Positions 1 through 8,679 of a stretch of DNA of 64,000 bases are shown piece by piece. The notes under the pieces were generated by a model. That model did no database searches and had not been told where the DNA came from. It was given only the letters and a program-made list of their open reading frames with translations. The position numbers and the translations under genes were made by a program. Source of the DNA: CAWDVR01 sp044869805. GTDB lineage: Bacteria > Acidobacteriota > Thermoanaerobaculia > Multivoradales > SZUA-115. The stretch covers positions 1-64,000 of the forward strand of contig JBIOXV010000105.1 of the NCBI GenBank assembly GCA_044869805.1, written 5' to 3'. Every line of letters starts with the position of its first letter. The stretch's first letter is position 1.

Positions 1-552
1 AGGGGTCGGGGCCACTCACCCCTGCGGCAGAGTCGCCGCGGCCCCTCAGCGCACCAAGATGACGACGAGCATGCAGAGCTCCCCGGCACGCCGGCCCTGT
101 TGGCGCGCCGGAACGGGAGCAGTGAGGACCGCGCCGGTGGAAATTGAGTTTCCGATCCTGACGAGGAGTAACCCCAGCCACCTTAGTCCAAGACCGATCC
201 GCGATGCGTGGACCTGGCCCGGCGATGCCGGGCCAGGTCAAGCTCCTGGGTTCCACCCCAGGCATCGCTCATCGACCCCCGCCGCTACGTACCGGCCACT
301 TATCGGGACCAGCGACCTTGCTGAGTTTGGACTACTCCGAAACGCATGCCCTGCGCATGCTGGCCTCTCCTGATCGAAGCCTCAAAACTGAGGTCCACCT
401 CTCAAACTACTGCCAATGCTAGAGTTACCGAGCGACTGCCAGAACTTGTAAACCGCGTACCCGGCAACCGGAGCGTACACGGCAGTACGTGAGGATTGCC
501 GGGGCGATCTGCGACGCAGCAGGTGGACCGCGCAGCAGATCCTGCCGGGCGC
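1..552. other. Non-coding stretch with two strong hairpins
   Basis: No convincing gene is visible. The short open frames here lack good starts, codon bias and recognisable motifs. There is a perfect 13-base inverted repeat at 211-239 (arms 211-223 and 227-239, loop of three bases). It is followed at once by a 6-base hairpin at 245-262. Neither is followed by a T-run on either strand, so they are not typical intrinsic terminators, but they lie beyond the 3' end of the long minus-strand operon and could protect or end its message. A weaker 7-base inverted repeat (506-512 with 535-541) sits just past the stop codon of the last gene. Confidence 0.5.
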
Positions 553-1815
553 TCAGAGCTGGCGGTGGATCTCGCGCGGCGCCTTGATCGAGGAGCCGGG
601 GAAGGGGTCGACGTCGGCGGCACGGGCGACGTCGAAGGCGAAGCTCGAGCAGGCGCGGTTCTTCAGGTTGAAGTCGTAATGCCGGCTCCGGTACTCGGCG
701 ACCTTGGCCATCGCCGCCTGCGCCTGGTCCTTGCTGATCGAGTAGGCGCGGGTGCGCAGGCCGGGCTTGGCCAAGGCCCGCGTGTCGTCGTGCACCGCAC
801 CGCGCACCCCGGCCCGGAGCTGGCCGTAGTCGCGCTTGGGATCGAAGCGGCTGTAGTTCTCGGGCGAAAAGCCGAAGGCCTGCTGGCGACCGGTGGGCTC
901 CTGGATGGCGACGAAGGTGTGGCCGGCCAGGTCCTCGGGCAGGTGCTCGCCGCGGCCCGTGCTGTGAAGGTAGCTCCCCACCACCAGCTTGTAACCAGCC
1001 CCGGCCCCGGCGGGCCGCGCCTGGACGGGAGCCTTCGCCGGCCCCTTGGCCTGGATGCCGCCCGCTCCCTGCGCGGCGCGCGGCCCCACGACGGCGGCCA
1101 CGTGCGCGGCCACCAGGCGCCCGGCTGGCGGGACGCTGGGCTGGGACACCGCCCCCACGCCAAGCGCCTTGGCCACGTGCGGCGCACAGGGCACGGAACC
1201 GGCCGCCATCTTGGGCTGCGAGGCCCCGCAGCCCTGGGCGCCGTTGCACCCGGCCGATCCTGTGGCCCCGGCCGATCTGGGGGCCTGCCGGGGAAGGGCG
1301 GGCAGGTGGTGCGCCGCCGCCATCATCCCCAGGCGGTCGGCCTCGGCCTCGAGCGCCGGGTCCTGCACCACGGCCACGCCGGAGCCGAACGGGTTGCGCA
1401 CCCGGCCGTTCCTCTGCTGGACGACGTGCGCCAGCTCGTGGCCGAGCAGCCGCTGGCCATGGGTGGTGTGCGGATCGTAGAGCCCGGGTGCGAAGAACAG
1501 GTCCGAGCCATGGGCGAAAGCCAGGGCGCCGATGCCTGGCGCCTCGGGTCCCACGTGGATGCGCACGTCCGAGAAGTCCGCGTTGAGTGCCGCCTCCATC
1601 TTGCGCAGCACCGCCTCGGGCAGGGACTTGCCCATGCCGCGGCGGCCGAGGGCGGCGAAGTTCTGCGGGAGCTGCATGGCGTTGCCGGCCATCTGGGGCT
1701 GGGCGGCGCCGGCCGGAAGACGGACCGCGGGCCGCCGGGCCACGAAGGTGCCCTGCAGCACCATGGCCGGGCCGCGGCGCGGCGCGCTGGCTTCAGAAGG
1801 GCGTTTCGGCGTCAT
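553..1815 (-). CDS. DUF4157 (eCIS-core) protein with NlpC/P60-like C-terminal domain, candidate secreted effector
   Basis: A protein of 420 residues. Residues about 60-165 form a DUF4157 domain with the metallopeptidase-like HELAH motif at 126-130 and the usual 'DPALEAEAD' ending. DUF4157 is known mainly from cargo of extracellular contractile injection systems. A linker at 170-275 carries the motif APHVAKALG (211-219) followed by AAHVAAVV, both shared with the upstream gene. The C-terminal domain (about 276-420) has a conserved His in AGHTF (H299) and a Cys in NRACSS (C389). The order and spacing recall permuted NlpC/P60 or LRAT-like papain-fold enzymes, so a peptidoglycan or lipid substrate is possible; this is inferred from motif shape only. 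There is no signal peptide, as expected for cargo of an injection machine. It is the last gene of the T6SS-led operon and has a 99-base gap before it. Confidence 0.75.
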   Translation of the reverse strand: MTPKRPSEASAPRRGPAMVLQGTFVARRPAVRLPAGAAQPQMAGNAMQLPQNFAALGRRGMGKSLPEAVLRKMEAALNADFSDVRIHVGPEAPGIGALAFAHGSDLFFAPGLYDPHTTHGQRLLGHELAHVVQQRNGRVRNPFGSGVAVVQDPALEAEADRLGMMAAAHHLPALPRQAPRSAGATGSAGCNGAQGCGASQPKMAAGSVPCAPHVAKALGVGAVSQPSVPPAGRLVAAHVAAVVGPRAAQGAGGIQAKGPAKAPVQARPAGAGAGYKLVVGSYLHSTGRGEHLPEDLAGHTFVAIQEPTGRQQAFGFSPENYSRFDPKRDYGQLRAGVRGAVHDDTRALAKPGLRTRAYSISKDQAQAAMAKVAEYRSRHYDFNLKNRACSSFAFDVARAADVDPFPGSSIKAPREIHRQL

Positions 1816-1914
1816 GGTGCTGGGCCGATCGGGTCCGGAGATTGATCTACGGATGCCACGAGTATAGGCCGATTCGCCGATTCGTCAAGATGTCAGGGCG
1901 CCGGCCTACCCGGC

Positions 1915-3030
1915 CTATGTAGCTCCAGCGCCGCCCGTGGCGGCGGCGCCCCCGGCCTCGCCGCGGAGCAATCGGCGAAGCGGAGCGGCGGCGGAGGCCG
2001 GGTGCGCCTCGCCGGCGCGGTACTCGACGACCCGTCTCTCGGCCTCCTCCACGGGGACCTCCTTCAAGGTCTCCAGGGTCGGACCTTCGACGATGCTGAC
2101 TCTGCCGGTACCCGATTCGAACTTGATGGATCCTTCGACACCGACGACCGGGACTCCCAGGAACCGCGAGAGCTCCCTCGCGTCGTCACCGCTCTTGCAG
2201 TAGCACAGGTGGATGATCGGCACGGCTCGCAAGTCGAGGCCCTTTCTCAGCCACCGCGCGAACAGCACGATGATGCCTTTGGTTCGGGTAGACAGGTCGT
2301 ACAGGTCGTTGATGTCCTTCTGCTCGGCCACCAGCACGAACGGCTCGGAGGCCAGGGGGATCTTCCGCAGCTTGACCACCCAGGGAGTGAAGTCCTCGGG
2401 ATCGACGGCCGTCGTAGACGACGCTCTCGCGGTCTGCTCCATGAGCTGATGCATGGCTGCGTTGTCGACCCACTTCGACTCCACCCGGGTAGTGATCGGG
2501 CGGCTCGGCGCCCTCCAGCCGGACGCTGGTGGCGACGCCACCGCCACTGCCCTCCACGCCGTGCGCCGCCGCGCCCCAGAGCTTGCAGGGGACGAAGCAG
2601 CCCAGGTGCCGTACGAAACCGCCGCTACGGACACCGCGACAGGGGACGGAGTCGAAACCAGCGGGACGGTGCTAGCTACCGAAGGGACAGTGGTGGTAAG
2701 CCACGGGCTCGAGGCGGAGAAGGTAGCGCGCCTCGTGGTTCCCCAGGCCAGCAGCCTCATTGGCTGCACCGCCACGGCCGGCCCGACGGGCGCCGACTTC
2801 ACGCGCAGCGACTCGGCGACCGCTCGCGCCACGTGCTGCGCCTGACTGCCGCGAGACGTCGATCGAGACTGCGTTGCGCTCGGCGGCCCCGGGCCCTCCT
2901 GTCGCTGCACGACCGCCTGCACGTGAGCCGCGACCGGGCGAGGGTTGGCGGTCGCTCCACCGGGAGATGCCTGCGCGATTCCCAGGGCCTTCGCGACGTG
3001 GGGAGCCATCGGCCGTGGTGCTGTGCTCAT
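1915..3030 (-). CDS. Candidate effector with PHVAKALG delivery-like motif; middle probably frameshifted
   Basis: The nominal product is 371 residues with no DUF4157. The N-terminus repeats the linker motifs of the neighbouring DUF4157 protein: APHVAKALG at residues 9-17, AAHVQAVVQRQ at 34-44, and AQHVARAVA at 64-72. The C-terminal part (about 185-340) looks like a real domain. Its 'CYCKSG..A..LS..LGVPVVG' segment (276-297) resembles the Cys-containing motif seen in several polymorphic-toxin protease-like domains; that resemblance is recalled, not aligned. Residues about 92-183 are low-complexity Ser/Pro/Val/Ala/Arg and look like an out-of-frame translation. A neighbouring frame over the same bases reads more like protein but has one TAG at 2672-2674. 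The gene may therefore be decayed or contain sequencing errors. The SPOR gene lies 57 bases upstream. Confidence 0.5.
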   Translation of the reverse strand: MSTAPRPMAPHVAKALGIAQASPGGATANPRPVAAHVQAVVQRQEGPGPPSATQSRSTSRGSQAQHVARAVAESLRVKSAPVGPAVAVQPMRLLAWGTTRRATFSASSPWLTTTVPSVASTVPLVSTPSPVAVSVAAVSYGTWAASSPASSGARRRTAWRAVAVASPPASGWRAPSRPITTRVESKWVDNAAMHQLMEQTARASSTTAVDPEDFTPWVVKLRKIPLASEPFVLVAEQKDINDLYDLSTRTKGIIVLFARWLRKGLDLRAVPIIHLCYCKSGDDARELSRFLGVPVVGVEGSIKFESGTGRVSIVEGPTLETLKEVPVEEAERRVVEYRAGEAHPASAAAPLRRLLRGEAGGAAATGGAGAT

Positions 3031-3087
3031 CGCTCCTCCCAGCGGTCTGAGACCTTTCCAGCTCGTCTCAGTGAACCTGCCGCTCGA

Positions 3088-3876
3088 TCACCCCTCCGGC
3101 CGCCGGATCATGACCTCCATACCGGCGCGGGACCGGAGCTCGGTCGCCTGCTGCTGCGCTTCGCCGTAGGTCGAGTAGCCGCCGACGCGCACCGAGTACA
3201 GGGTCTTCGCGACACCGCCGAGCGAGCGCCGCTCCTCGACCTGGTACGGCTCGTAGCCCTGCGCCGCGAGGCGCGCGCGCATGGCGGAGGCGTTGCTTTC
3301 CACCGAGAAGATGCCGAGCTGGAGCGCGTAGACGCCTGGCGGCACCGCCGGCTCGACCGCGGGCAGCGAGGGGAACGCCGGCGCGGGCTCGACGGTGGCC
3401 GGGGCCGGGTCGGGAGACGCCGCCGAAGACGGTTCCGTCCGGCGCCAGGAGGGCCGCTGCTGCCAGCTCGGTAGCGGCCACGCCTGGAAGGGCTGCGGCT
3501 CCGCGGCCTGCCCGGCAACCGTGGCCGTGGGATCTTCGTCGGGCGGTGCAGTCACCGCGTCGGTCTCGATCACCGCCGCGGCTTCGCCTGGGGCCTCCCC
3601 CGCCGCAGGTTCGGGCGACGGCGCCTGTGGCGCGGCCGCGAGGTCCGCGGCGGACGGCAGGGCCGGGGGGCGCGCCGCGGCCGCCGCCGCCAGTCTCGTC
3701 TCCTCCTCTGCCTCCCGGCGCGCGCGCTCCACCACCGGCCCGGTCCAGAAGGTGCCGACCAGCATGCCGGCGCCGAAGGTGAGCACCAGCAGGGCCGTGA
3801 GCCCGACCGAGAAGATCCTCACCTCGCGCTCGCCTAGCGAATACATCGGGACTCGAGACGGACTTGGTTGCATCAT
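3088..3876 (-). CDS. SPOR-domain protein with one membrane anchor
   Basis: A 262-residue protein. A short cytoplasmic start is followed by one transmembrane helix (about 22-42), a long Pro/Ala/Glu-rich periplasmic linker (50-175), and a C-terminal SPOR domain (about 180-262, beginning near VYALQLGIF). SPOR domains bind glycan strands stripped of peptide stems, usually at division sites. The ATG at 3876 was chosen because it forms an ATGA overlap with the stop of the preceding cyclase gene and has AGAAGAG just upstream; open frame continues further 5' but only inside the cyclase gene. It is part of the regulatory tail of the T6SS operon and could anchor or position machinery at the peptidoglycan, but that role is inferred only from position. 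Confidence 0.8.
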   Translation of the reverse strand: MMQPSPSRVPMYSLGEREVRIFSVGLTALLVLTFGAGMLVGTFWTGPVVERARREAEEETRLAAAAAARPPALPSAADLAAAPQAPSPEPAAGEAPGEAAAVIETDAVTAPPDEDPTATVAGQAAEPQPFQAWPLPSWQQRPSWRRTEPSSAASPDPAPATVEPAPAFPSLPAVEPAVPPGVYALQLGIFSVESNASAMRARLAAQGYEPYQVEERRSLGGVAKTLYSVRVGGYSTYGEAQQQATELRSRAGMEVMIRRPEG

Positions 3877-5525
3877 GGCTGCTCTCTTCTCGTTGCTGGC
3901 CGGCCCTCGGCTCGGCTCACTCCCTCCACCACGAACAGCTCCATCTCCCCCTTGCCCTTGATCGGCATCCGGCCGCGCGAGCGGCCACGGCAGAGGTGGG
4001 AGACCTGCTGCCAGGCCTCGGCGGAGAGCGACACCGCGCCGGGCACGCCGTTCGACTCCACCCGCGAGGCGGTGTTGACGGTGTCGCCCCAGACGTCGAA
4101 CTGGTACTTCTTGTGCCCCACCACGCCGGCGATCACCTCGCCGCAGTGGATCCCCACTCGCACCTGCCACCCGGCGGGCAGGCTGGCGCACCAGGGCACC
4201 ATCTCGAGGCCGGCCGTCACGCAGGCGAGTACCGGGTTGTCGGAGCGCTCCAGCAGCCCGGCGGTGGCCATGAAGGCGTCGCCGATGGTCTTGATCTTCT
4301 CCAGCCCGTGGCGCTCGGCGATCTCCTCGAAGCCCTCGACGAGCTGCTGCAGGGCCGCCACCAGCTCGTCGGCGTCGTGGCGGTCGCAGTAGCTGGTGAA
4401 GCCCACCACGTCGGCGAACAGCACCGCCACGTCAGCATGGCGCCGGCAGCGCACGCGGCGGGTTTCGCGCAGCTCGTGGATGATCTCCTCCGGCAGGATC
4501 ACCCGCAGCAAGCGCTCGGTACGCTGCTTCTCCTCCTCGATCTGGCGCAGGTGGAGGACCTCGCGGTCCCGCAGGTGCTTCTTCTCTAGGCAGGCGCCGA
4601 CGCGCGCGTCGAGCACCACCGGGCTGAACGGCTTGGTGAGGTAGTCCTCGGCGCCCATCTCCAGGCAGCGCGCCACGCTCGCCGTCTCGTCGAGGGCAGT
4701 GATCATGATCACCGGCAGCTCCCGCAGCCGCTCGCTCGCTTTCATCCGCTCCAGCACCTCGTAGCCGTTGAGCCGGGGCATCAGCATGTCGAGCAGCACG
4801 AGGTCGAAGTCCGCCGCTGCGAGCCGCGCCAGGGCCTCCTCGCCGTCCACGGCCGCGGCCACGGCGTGGCCCTGGCGCTCCAGGCGCCGCACCAGCACCT
4901 CCCGGTTCATCTCGTTGTCGTCCACCACCAGCACCTTGCCGGGCGCCGCGCGGGCACCGCGGGCGGGATCCGCCAGCGGAGCGAGCGCCGCGGCCACGTG
5001 GCCGATCGACAGGCCCCATGGGGTAGGCGCCGCTCCTGGTTGTGCCTCCAGACGAGGGAGGGCCAACACGTCCTCGAGCTGCCCGAGCATCCTGCGCGCC
5101 GCGGCCAGCAGGCGCTCGAGGTCGGGCAGGAAGCGCTCGCAGCCCAGGCCCGGCGCGTCCTCGGCCAGCATCTCGCCGTAGCCGATGACGTGGTTGAGCG
5201 GCGTGCGCAGCTCGTGGCGCACGCTGGAGGCGAAGGTCTCGTCGCCGGTCACCGGGGCGGCGCCGGTGCCCTTGGGATCGAGCAGCGCATCGACCCGCGC
5301 CAGCAGCTCGTGAGCCGCGCCGTGGATCTTGTCCAGGTCGGCACGGAAGCCCTCGTCGGCGAGCCCCGCGGCGTCCTCCACCAGCATGGTGCTGAAGCTG
5401 GCGACGGCGGAGGCTGGGGAGCGCAGCTCCTGGCGGAGATAGGAGGCGAAGACGCCGCGCGTGCGGGTCGAGGGCCCGCCGCGCGAGGCGGCCCGGCGCT
5501 CCCGGTCCTGGGCGATCGAGGTCAC
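3873..5525 (-). CDS. Receiver - class III adenylate/guanylate cyclase with two orphan HisKA-like segments
   Basis: A soluble protein of 550 residues. Two dimerisation/phosphoacceptor-like segments come first: a degenerate one near 30-55 (QELRSP, His replaced by Gln) and a clear one at 101-125 (RHELRTPLNHVIGYGE, H104). No HATPase domain follows either. A receiver domain spans about 196-315 with phosphoacceptor D246. A short helical connector leads to a class III nucleotide cyclase domain (about 355-535) with metal-binding aspartates D372 (FADVVGF) and D416 (GDAFMA). Known family chemistry is conversion of ATP (or GTP) to the cyclic nucleotide; which substrate is used cannot be told by eye. The gene starts with GTG in a GTGA overlap with the upstream receiver gene. 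H104 could accept phosphate from the partner hybrid kinase, which is inference. Confidence 0.85.
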   Translation of the reverse strand: MTSIAQDRERRAASRGGPSTRTRGVFASYLRQELRSPASAVASFSTMLVEDAAGLADEGFRADLDKIHGAAHELLARVDALLDPKGTGAAPVTGDETFASSVRHELRTPLNHVIGYGEMLAEDAPGLGCERFLPDLERLLAAARRMLGQLEDVLALPRLEAQPGAAPTPWGLSIGHVAAALAPLADPARGARAAPGKVLVVDDNEMNREVLVRRLERQGHAVAAAVDGEEALARLAAADFDLVLLDMLMPRLNGYEVLERMKASERLRELPVIMITALDETASVARCLEMGAEDYLTKPFSPVVLDARVGACLEKKHLRDREVLHLRQIEEEKQRTERLLRVILPEEIIHELRETRRVRCRRHADVAVLFADVVGFTSYCDRHDADELVAALQQLVEGFEEIAERHGLEKIKTIGDAFMATAGLLERSDNPVLACVTAGLEMVPWCASLPAGWQVRVGIHCGEVIAGVVGHKKYQFDVWGDTVNTASRVESNGVPGAVSLSAEAWQQVSHLCRGRSRGRMPIKGKGEMELFVVEGVSRAEGRPATRREQP

Positions 5526-5905
5526 GGCGCGCGCCCCGCCAGCAGTGCTTCGATCTTGCCCAGCAGGCGCGGCAGATCGATGGGCTTGGTGTCGTAGTCG
5601 TCGCAGCCCGCCGCCAGGGCCTTCTCCCGGTCGCCGGACATGGCGTGGGCGGTGAGGGCGATGATCGGCACCGCGCTGCTGCCAGCGTCGGCGCGGATGC
5701 GGCGCGCCGCCTCCCAGCCGTCCACCACCGGCAGGCTCATGTCGAGCAGGACGAGGTCGGGCGCCGCGGAGCGCGCGAGGTCGACGCCCTGCGCGCCGTC
5801 CTCGGCAGTCACCACCTCGAAGCCGCGGCGCGCGAGCCGGCGCGACAGCATGTCGCGGTTCATCTCGTTGTCTTCCACCAGCAGGATTTTCACGCCCATC
5901 ATCAC
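5522..5905 (-). CDS. Stand-alone response regulator receiver protein (CheY-like)
   Basis: A product of about 127 residues that consists of one receiver domain and nothing else. The acidic pocket EDNE is at about 11-14, phosphoacceptor D55 is in LVLLDMSLP, the switch Thr is in ALTAHAM, and the Lys is in DTKPI. Proteins of this type relay phosphate or act by docking. The start is either the GTG at 5905 (GTGA overlap with the kinase stop) or one of the two following ATGs; a GAGG sequence sits just upstream. It lies between the hybrid sensor kinase and the receiver-cyclase, and all three are translationally coupled, so it probably belongs to the same phosphorelay. Confidence 0.88.
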   Translation of the reverse strand: MMMGVKILLVEDNEMNRDMLSRRLARRGFEVVTAEDGAQGVDLARSAAPDLVLLDMSLPVVDGWEAARRIRADAGSSAVPIIALTAHAMSGDREKALAAGCDDYDTKPIDLPRLLGKIEALLAGRAP

Positions 5906-8679
5906 CTCGGTTCGGCCGGGACTGCGGTCCGCGCGGGCGGGCCGGCCATCAGCGAGCGGAGATGCTCCAGCAGCTCCTCGCGCCGGAAGCCGCCCTTGGC
6001 CAGCACACCCTCCACCGACGCGAGGCGCCGCTCCTCGTCGGCCGTCAGGTCCTTGGCGGTGACCACCACCACCGGCACGGTGGCGCCGTCCGCCTCGCGT
6101 CGTAGCGCCTCCAGGAACTCGAAGCCGTCCATCTCCGGGAGCATCAAGTCGAGCACGATCGCCGCCGGCCGCCGCTCGCGGAACCGGTCGAGGGCTGCCC
6201 GGCCGCTCACCGCCGTCGCCACCTCCCAGCCCTCGCGCTCGAGCAGGCGCTGCAGTTGGCGGCGGGTCCCCGGCTCGTCCTCCACCAGCAGCACGCGGGT
6301 GTCGCTGCGACCGCTCGCGTACCGCGTCACGGTGGCGAGCAGCGCATCGCGGTCGACGGGCTTCGACAGGTACTCGGCGGCGCCCAGGGAGAAGGCGGTC
6401 GCCTGGTCGTCGAGGATCGAGAGCATGACCACCGGGATCTCCGCCAGCGCTTCGTCCTCCTTGAGCGTCTCGAGCACCGTGAACCCGTCCATGCCGGGCA
6501 TCAGCACGTCGAGCACGATCACCGCCGGCCGGAGCTGGCCAGCGAGCTCAAGGCCCTCGTGGCCGCTGCGGGCGGTGGCAACCGTGAAGCCCTCGCGCTC
6601 GAGCAGGCGCTGGACGATGTCGAGCGCCGCCGGGTCGTCGTCGATCACCAGCACGCGGGGCCTTTCGGGGGCCTTGGCCCGCGCCGGCACTTCGTCCGGC
6701 GGCGCCGCCGCCTCGGCCTCCAGCGCGAGCGCCCCGACCACGGCGGGCAGGTCGACCGTGAAGGCGGTGCCGCGCCCGGCCTCGCTCTCCACCGTGATGT
6801 CGCCGCCCATCAAGGCACAGAGCTTCTTGCTGATCGCCAGCCCCAGGCCGGTGCCGCCGTACTTGCGGGTGGTGGAGGCGTCGGCCTGCACGAACTCGCC
6901 GAATACCCGCGACGCCTGCTCGGGCGTCATGCCGATGCCGGTGTCGGTCACCCGGAAGCGGATGCGGTCCCCCTCGGCGCGGGTCTCGCGCCAGGCCCCG
7001 AGGCGCACCCGCCCGTCCTCGGTGAACTTGCAGGCGTTGGACAGCAGGTTGAGCAGCACCTGGCGCACCCGGGTGAGGTCGGCGATCATGCCGCCCACGC
7101 CGTCGGCCACCTCCACCTGGAGGGTGTTGCCGCGCTTGCCGGCCAGCGGCTCGACGGTCGGCGCCAGCTCGGTCACCACCTGCCGCACGTCGAAGCGCTC
7201 GAGATAGAGCTCGACCTTGCTGGCCTCGATCTTGGAGAGGTCGAGGATGTCGTTGATCAGGTCCAGCAGGTGCTTGCCGGCATTGCGGATGCGCTCGAGG
7301 TCGGGAAGGAACTCCTCCTTGGTGAGCTCGTCCGCCTCTTCGAGCAGCATCTCGCTGTAGCCGATGATGGCGTTCATCGGCGTGCGCAGCTCGTGGCTCA
7401 TATTGGCGAGGAAGGCGGACTTGGCGCGGTTGGCGGCCTCGGCGGCATCCCTGGCCTTGGCCAGCTCCTCGGTCGCCCGCTTGAGGGGCGTCAGGTCGTG
7501 GACCAGGCACAGCACCTCACCCTCGGCCAGGAAGCCGATCCGCGCCTGGCGATGGAGCCTCGATTCCCCCTCTCCGCGATGGTACTCGACGGTGGAGACC
7601 TCGCCGGTCGACAGCACCCGCTCGATGGCCGCCAGCACCCCGGGGAGCTGGTCCGCACTGACCATGGTCTCCGGGCCGTGGCCCATGATCTCTTCGTAAG
7701 CCCGCGGCAGGGGAATGTCTTTGCCCGGCCGGAGGTCGAGGACGGTGCCGTCGCGCGTCATGCGCATGATGGGCTCCGGGATGGCGTCGAGGAGCGCATT
7801 CGTGTAGCGGCCCTTCTCGACCAGCTCCTTGTTGGCCTGGTAGAGGGTGTAGACCGCGGTGCAGAGCAGCAGCGCGACGAGCAGCGCCGCCGCGCGCTGG
7901 TAGAGCGCCGCGCGCCGCTCGGCTTGCCGGCGGTCGGCTTCGAAGGCGCGTTCCATCTCGTCCACCAGGCCGAGGTGGAAGGAGGTGCCCTGGCGCGGCA
8001 TCGGCGCCATCTCGGCGAGCAGCTCGTCGATCTCCGGCTTGGCGCCGAGCACCAGGTCCAGGTGGGCGGTGAGAGTGGCGAAGTCCGCGCCGAGCTCCGA
8101 GGCAGGGCCGCCGGCGAGCGGCGCGAGCCACCGCCGCTCCGCTTCGAGCGGCTGCCGCAGCGCCTCGTCGTTGGTGAGCACGTAGCTCCGCACGTCCTGG
8201 GCCAGGAGATTCAGGCGCTGCCCCGCGCCCTCGAGCCCGGGCCTGCCGCGGGCCTTCTCCGCCGTGGCAGTGGCGGCGCGGGGGAACAGCAGCAGGGAAT
8301 TGGTGAGGCTGGCGTTCAGAGTCTTGAAGCGCTCGATGGACGCCTCCAGGCGCGCCACGTGCCGCCGGTGGAACTCGAGCACCCGCTCTACCTGCGGCCG
8401 TCCTTCGGCGCTCATGGCGGAGGGTAGGGACTCCAGGTCGGCGGTCACCGCTTGGAGCTCGCGGAAGTGGCGGGTCAGCGGGTCGTAATCCGCCCGCACC
8501 CTGTGCACCGCCTGCACCAGATCCTGGCTGACGGTGGCGATCAGGCGGCGCAGGTCGCGCAGGTCGTCGCTGAAGCGGTCGTAGGCCTTGAGGGTGCTGC
8601 GGTTGCGGACCGACAGCGCGGCGACCACGCAGACAAAGAGCCCCAACGCCACCAGCAGCAGGGGAAGCCAGCGCTTCAT
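5902..8679 (-). CDS. Membrane hybrid sensor histidine kinase (DAHL-like sensor, PAS, HisKA, HATPase, two receivers)
   Basis: A protein of 925 residues. TM1 lies at 5-24, a mostly helical periplasmic region at 25-260 resembles the DAHL sensor fold, and TM2 is at about 262-281. A PAS-like domain follows (about 290-400), then HisKA with H429 (MSHELRTPMNAIIGYSEML). The HATPase domain has its N box near LLSNACKF and DTGIGM and GTGLGLAI in the G boxes. Two C-terminal receivers carry D724 and D844. The second receiver lacks the usual KP pair near its end (reads AKGG), so it may be atypical. The ATG at 8679 was chosen because it overlaps the peroxidase stop (ATGA); open frame continues upstream only inside that gene. 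The ligand is unknown. Coupling to a periplasmic-type heme peroxidase suggests redox or peroxide sensing, which is inferred. Confidence 0.9.
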   Translation of the reverse strand: MKRWLPLLLVALGLFVCVVAALSVRNRSTLKAYDRFSDDLRDLRRLIATVSQDLVQAVHRVRADYDPLTRHFRELQAVTADLESLPSAMSAEGRPQVERVLEFHRRHVARLEASIERFKTLNASLTNSLLLFPRAATATAEKARGRPGLEGAGQRLNLLAQDVRSYVLTNDEALRQPLEAERRWLAPLAGGPASELGADFATLTAHLDLVLGAKPEIDELLAEMAPMPRQGTSFHLGLVDEMERAFEADRRQAERRAALYQRAAALLVALLLCTAVYTLYQANKELVEKGRYTNALLDAIPEPIMRMTRDGTVLDLRPGKDIPLPRAYEEIMGHGPETMVSADQLPGVLAAIERVLSTGEVSTVEYHRGEGESRLHRQARIGFLAEGEVLCLVHDLTPLKRATEELAKARDAAEAANRAKSAFLANMSHELRTPMNAIIGYSEMLLEEADELTKEEFLPDLERIRNAGKHLLDLINDILDLSKIEASKVELYLERFDVRQVVTELAPTVEPLAGKRGNTLQVEVADGVGGMIADLTRVRQVLLNLLSNACKFTEDGRVRLGAWRETRAEGDRIRFRVTDTGIGMTPEQASRVFGEFVQADASTTRKYGGTGLGLAISKKLCALMGGDITVESEAGRGTAFTVDLPAVVGALALEAEAAAPPDEVPARAKAPERPRVLVIDDDPAALDIVQRLLEREGFTVATARSGHEGLELAGQLRPAVIVLDVLMPGMDGFTVLETLKEDEALAEIPVVMLSILDDQATAFSLGAAEYLSKPVDRDALLATVTRYASGRSDTRVLLVEDEPGTRRQLQRLLEREGWEVATAVSGRAALDRFRERRPAAIVLDLMLPEMDGFEFLEALRREADGATVPVVVVTAKDLTADEERRLASVEGVLAKGGFRREELLEHLRSLMAGPPARTAVPAEPR

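Noticed and set aside
59..422. Two short plus-strand frames in the left intergenic stretch
   Set aside because: They overlap each other, lack ribosome sites and motifs, and run across the strong hairpins.
2095..2130. GATTCGAAC-like segment considered as a tRNA T-loop
   Set aside because: It lies inside a coding region and no acceptor stem or anticodon arm can be formed around it. No tRNA was found in the window.
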